Assembly: GCA_964526505.1 (NCBI GenBank)
Contig: CAZGJC010000017.1
Location: 1-34,206, forward strand
DNA length: 34,206 bases
Source of the DNA: SVTX01 sp964526505
GTDB taxonomy: Bacteria > Bacillota > Clostridia > Oscillospirales > CAG-272
Direction: 5' to 3'
Both the position numbers and the translations under genes were made by a program. Below, one piece after another: positions 31,548 to 34,206 of this stretch. Each line of letters opens with the position of its first letter. The stretch's first letter is position 1. The notes beneath the pieces were generated by a model. That model was not told the origin of the DNA and did no database searches. It saw only the letters and a program-made list of their open reading frames with translations.

Positions 31548-32792
31548 TCAAACCAATTTATCCCTTTTGGATTTGTTGCAAATTTTCCCCGCTCTGTCAG
31601 ATTTTGTTATTTCTCCGTCTTTGCAATGAACGACGTAATCCTCAGTGTTGCTGTCCCAATACGTTTCCTTGATTATGTCATTCCACTCTTTTGTTGTTTC
31701 GGAGTAATTTATATCTGTAAGTTTACCGCACCAAGAGAATGCCCCGGATATTATATATTGGGTATTTTCATGAATTTGACACGAAGTGATTTCCGTGTCG
31801 TTAACTTTAATCAGTGCAACGTACGGATTATCTTCGTTTCCCAAATATTTTGCATTGTCATATACGTTATATGATAGATTTTTGCAATACAAAAATGCAT
31901 TATTGCCTATACTCATTATGCCATCCGGTATAGTAATACTTGTCAAATTAGCACACTCCCTGAAAGCACCGGCACCTATACTTGTTACGTTCTCACCGAT
32001 TGTGACACTTATAAGATTGTTGCAATCACAAAATGCCATCCATCCTATACTTGTTACACTCTTACCTATAACAACTTCCATAATATTCTCGTTACCCTTG
32101 AATGCACTGTTGCCTATACCCGATACCGACTTTCCGTCATATATGGCAGGAATAACAACTCTCGTGTCGGTGCAAGTACCAATTCCGACAACGCTATAAG
32201 TACCGTCTGCATTCAATTCATATTCTAATCCTTCACTTTGACGCTCACCGCAGATGTCGCATATGCCGTCTTTGAAATTATGTTGTGCCTCGATTTTTTC
32301 AAACGTTGTGTAATCGCACCTTGAACAAGTAACATAAGATTTCCATCCATCCTCTGTACAGGTAGGTTCTTTTCCCTCATGATTTATCTCATCGTGACCC
32401 GACTTTTCTATCTTTTCAAATGTGGTATACTCGCATCTCGAACACGTTACGTATGCTTTCCATCCATCATCCGTACAAGTTGCCTCTTTGCCATCGTGAC
32501 TTATCTCATTATGTCCTAATGCTTCACCGCCCGTCGCATTGCAAACTTCGCAAATTTTAGGCGTAGTACAAGTAGCCTCAATCCATTTATGTCCGTTCAT
32601 TTCGCATTCGGTCAATGTCACCACTTCCGTCGTAGGACTCTCTGTTTGTTCCTCGTCAATTTGAGATTCGGTATTTGCTACCGTTTCATATTCCGTATTT
32701 TTATCGTCACCGGTATCACACGCCGAAAATACAATCATACACGTTATTAGCGTAATAAATATTGCAATCAAACCGTAAATACATTTTCTCAT
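31548..32792 (-). CDS. Lipoprotein with Cys-rich repeats and BspA-type leucine-rich repeats
   Basis: A 414-aa surface protein. The signal peptide ends in a lipobox (IVFSAC, Cys near residue 25), so it is lipid-anchored. After an acidic linker come Cys-rich segments: one CTTPKICEVC unit, then two near-identical 39-residue copies of the type GHxEIxHxGKExTC...VTCSRCxYTTFEKIE, then DGICDICG. Residues from about 200 carry BspA-like repeats (LRR_5) such as VTSIGAGAFRECANLTSITIP. Such proteins usually act in adhesion or host interaction; the role here is unknown. Start chosen at the ATG at 32792 with GGAGG 7 nt upstream. The gene ends 18 bp before the yajC -35 element. Confidence 0.85.
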   Translation of the reverse strand: MRKCIYGLIAIFITLITCMIVFSACDTGDDKNTEYETVANTESQIDEEQTESPTTEVVTLTECEMNGHKWIEATCTTPKICEVCNATGGEALGHNEISHDGKEATCTDDGWKAYVTCSRCEYTTFEKIEKSGHDEINHEGKEPTCTEDGWKSYVTCSRCDYTTFEKIEAQHNFKDGICDICGERQSEGLEYELNADGTYSVVGIGTCTDTRVVIPAIYDGKSVSGIGNSAFKGNENIMEVVIGKSVTSIGWMAFCDCNNLISVTIGENVTSIGAGAFRECANLTSITIPDGIMSIGNNAFLYCKNLSYNVYDNAKYLGNEDNPYVALIKVNDTEITSCQIHENTQYIISGAFSWCGKLTDINYSETTKEWNDIIKETYWDSNTEDYVVHCKDGEITKSDRAGKICNKSKRDKLV

Positions 32793-32814
32793 ATAATCAT
32801 CCTCCATTGTGAAA

Positions 32815-32840
32815 TACAACATAATATAAATTATGTTGTA
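32815..32840. repeat. Palindrome A at the lipoprotein promoter
   Basis: TACAACATAAT, loop ATAA, ATTATGTTGTA forms an 11-bp perfect inverted repeat. A possible minus-strand promoter, TTTACA (32857-32852) with CATAAT (32835-32830) and a 16-bp spacer, places its -10 element inside the palindrome. It may therefore be an operator for the lipoprotein gene. Confidence 0.55.
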
Positions 32841-32975
32841 AAAAATAACGTTGTAAAATCCCTGAATTTTAGGATTTTTTTCATTTTCAAAAAAGATATT
32901 TTTTATCTGCGTAGATTTTCACTTTTTTTGACTGTTAGATTTCACAAAAAAGCACGAAAACGCTTCTACTTTTTA

Positions 32976-33004
32976 TTGACAAAATATTTTTTCTGTGTTA
33001 CAAT
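32976..33004 (+). promoter_or_regulatory. Sigma-A promoter with no gene behind it
   Basis: Consensus TTGACA (32976-32981) and TACAAT (32999-33004) with a 17-bp spacer. A terminator-like hairpin lies 13 nt beyond the predicted start at about 33011. The flanking 32841-32975 stretch is A/T-rich and I see no gene in it. Confidence 0.8.
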
Positions 33005-33010
33005 AGACCT

Positions 33011-33059
33011 GCACACAAAATTTTACCACATAATTTATATTATGTGGTATTTTGTTTTT
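33011..33059 (+). ncRNA. Possible tiny transcript ending in palindrome B
   Basis: Palindrome B (33024-33049: TACCACATAAT, loop TTAT, ATTATGTGGTA) is followed by TTTTGTTTTT, so it has the form of an intrinsic terminator. The promoter just upstream would give an RNA of only about 48 nt. Palindrome B is the reverse-complement counterpart of palindrome A, with A-T pairs replaced by C-G. It may equally be a DNA operator, in which case no small RNA need exist. Confidence 0.45.
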
Positions 33060-33093
33060 AAAAAATTTCTATGATAATACTTGAACACACCGT

Positions 33094-33127
33094 AAAAAAC
33101 ACCCCGACATAAACGATCAGAGGTGTT
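33094..33127 (-). terminator. Terminator of the two-TM/zinc-ribbon locus
   Basis: On the minus strand AACACCTC pairs with GGGGTGTT (8 bp including one G-T pair) around a 14-nt loop and is followed by TTTT. It lies about 40 nt beyond the stop codon at 33166. Confidence 0.75.
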
Positions 33128-33165
33128 GATATTTTTATTTTGGATAAATAAATGGTGTTTGAATT

Positions 33166-33423
33166 TTAAAAATACATGTTGCATTTGGAACACTTCATAC
33201 TATCAAGTGTAGTTGCACACATCGGGCAAAAAACAGACTTTCTGTCATCTAATACGAGCAGGTATTTAAACCCCTTAATATGTCTTACCTTGTCGTCGAG
33301 ACAATAACTTCTTTCAGAAATAAATTTGCAATTATATGTAATTTGAATTTTCCTGCCTCTATCTGTCCTAATAATAAGATCCATATATACAGTGGGACGT
33401 ATATGTCTCCACGAAGTCAACAC
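33166..33423 (-). pseudogene. C-terminal half of a split two-TM/zinc-ribbon protein
   Basis: An 85-codon frame beginning at GTG (33423), which overlaps the stop of the preceding frame by 7 nt. It contains IIRTDRGRKIQITY, DDKVRHIKGFKYL and a C-terminal zinc ribbon CPMC...CSKC. From memory, Clostridial proteins with the same C-terminus also carry two N-terminal membrane helices in one continuous frame. If so, this and the upstream frame (33417-33701) are one gene broken by a single-base shift. The alternative is two translationally coupled genes. Confidence 0.55.
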
Positions 33424-33701
33424 TTTATACGGAACGTAATATCATGCCTAAGTTTCTTGTAAATTATTTTTCCATTATAATCTTTGTCAAATAAAAGCCA
33501 AAAAAATGAGATTTTGTAAACAATAAAAGCAATAATCACGGCACAAAGCGAGTATATCGTTACAACAAATCCACTATTTCTGTACAGTTTAGTCGTTATA
33601 TAGCCTGTAAATAAAATAACTCCGGCAATGATAAGGCAAATAATTCCTCTTATAATCAATTTGTTACGTATTTTCTTATTTATGGAAATTACTTTTTTCA
33701 T
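33417..33701 (-). pseudogene. N-terminal half (two membrane helices) of the split protein
   Basis: A 94-codon frame with a basic N-terminus, two membrane helices (about 18-36 and 44-72) and a short tail DKDYNGKIIYKKLRHDITF that runs into the stop at 33417. GGTGGGA precedes the ATG. A slip of -1 near the AAAGTG sequence before the stop would join it to the zinc-ribbon frame. The 14-unit AAT repeat lies 38 nt upstream of the ATG. Confidence 0.55.
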
Positions 33702-33738
33702 GAGAATCCCACCCCGCTGTTTTTATATCATAATATCA

Positions 33739-33780
<42 letters not shown>

Positions 33781-33845
33781 CTGTTGATTAAAAGAAAATT
33801 TTTAAAACAAGTATCAGATAGTTGTATAATTATTTGCCGCCAAAG

Positions 33846-34206
33846 CAACGGCATCATATTAACGGTCATATATTCTTCATCTAACGTACAAAAAAGCACT
33901 TGCAATAGCAAGTGCTTAATTTGGCTCCCCGTTGCGAAGTTTTTTGCAGAAAAACTCGACGAGTAAATGCAAAGCATTTACGTAAGGCAACGCCGTGCGA
34001 AGTTTTTCGCAGGAAAACTCGGTAAGTAAATGCGAAGCATTTACGTAAGGCAACGCCGTGCGAAGTTTTTCGCAGGAAAACTCGGTAAGTAAATGCGAAG
34101 CATTTACGTAAGGCTCCGAACCAACGACATCATATTAACAGTCATATATTTTCCCTCTAACGTACAAAAAAGCACCTGCAATAGCAAGTGCTTAATTTGG
34201 CTCCCC
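33846..34206. repeat. Nested repeat array at the window edge
   Basis: Two 85-bp copies (33846-33930 and 34122-34206) agree at about 79 of 85 positions. Each contains the hairpin AGCACTTGC/GCAAGTGCT and ends in TTGGCTCCCC. Between them lie three tandem units of about 63 bp (33931-33994, 33995-34057, 34058-34113, the last partial). Each unit carries the palindrome GTAAATGC-GAA-GCATTTAC, and units 2 and 3 are almost identical. There are no spacers or Cas genes and no open frame. The second copy ends exactly at the window end, so the array may continue. Confidence 0.9.

Noticed and set aside
33846..34206. Possible CRISPR array
   Set aside because: The units are contiguous tandem repeats of about 63 bp without unique spacers, and no cas genes are present.

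Overview
This window is most likely chromosomal DNA from a low-to-moderate GC, Gram-positive, spore-forming member of the Clostridia, probably a gut Oscillospirales/Ruminococcaceae-type organism. The pointers are the gene order (rsfS-yqeK-nadD-yhbY-rdgB; ftsY-smc-rnc; infC-rpmI-rplT; scpA-scpB-DUF2953-ytfJ-dacF-rluB), a rubrerythrin, sporulation-associated genes (ytfJ/gerW, dacF), consensus sigma-A promoters and intrinsic terminators, and a lipoprotein with BspA-type leucine-rich repeats. The taxonomic assignment is inferred from gene content only.

Layout. Positions 1-1150 hold an acetyltransferase (GNAT) gene on the minus strand with an elaborate leader: promoter, a three-way-junction RNA fold, and an intrinsic terminator directly before the ribosome binding site. 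This looks like a riboswitch or other attenuator and I cannot assign it to a known class. Positions 1230-17853 are one long, tightly packed minus-strand run. It encodes, in transcription order, a SpoU-type RNA methyltransferase, dprA, topA, trmFO, rnc, a radical SAM protein, smc, ftsY, rdgB, yhbY, nadD, yqeK, rsfS and two small membrane proteins. These cover RNA maturation, chromosome organisation, membrane targeting and ribosome assembly, and several neighbours overlap by 4 nt (ATGA). Positions 17901-19351 hold infC-rpmI-rplT with its own promoter and an L20-type attenuator leader; infC appears to start at AUA.

Positions 19360-19823 are the divergent gap before lon. It carries a complete small-RNA-like unit (promoter, about 112-nt folded transcript, terminator) and then a separate lon promoter. 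From 19824 to 30475 the plus strand carries lon, ysxC/engB, lysA, a site-2-protease homologue, scpA, scpB, a DUF2953 protein, ytfJ, a D-Ala-D-Ala carboxypeptidase, rluB and rubrerythrin. ScpA, ScpB and the SMC encoded on the other strand together form the condensin complex.

Positions 30511-34206 are accessory in character: a heavy-metal-binding domain protein plus an unlisted 46-aa membrane peptide behind a promoter with two DtxR-like palindromes, a yajC homologue, a Cys-rich/BspA-like lipoprotein, a divergent intergenic region with two covarying palindromes, a probably frameshifted two-TM/zinc-ribbon gene next to a 14-unit AAT microsatellite, and a nested repeat array reaching the window edge.

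The most interesting candidates are the GNAT leader RNA, the four-copy covarying hairpin repeat placed sense-oriented upstream of smc and rluB, the small RNA upstream of lon, and the DtxR-like regulated metal operon. No CRISPR array, tRNA, rRNA, transposase or phage gene was seen.
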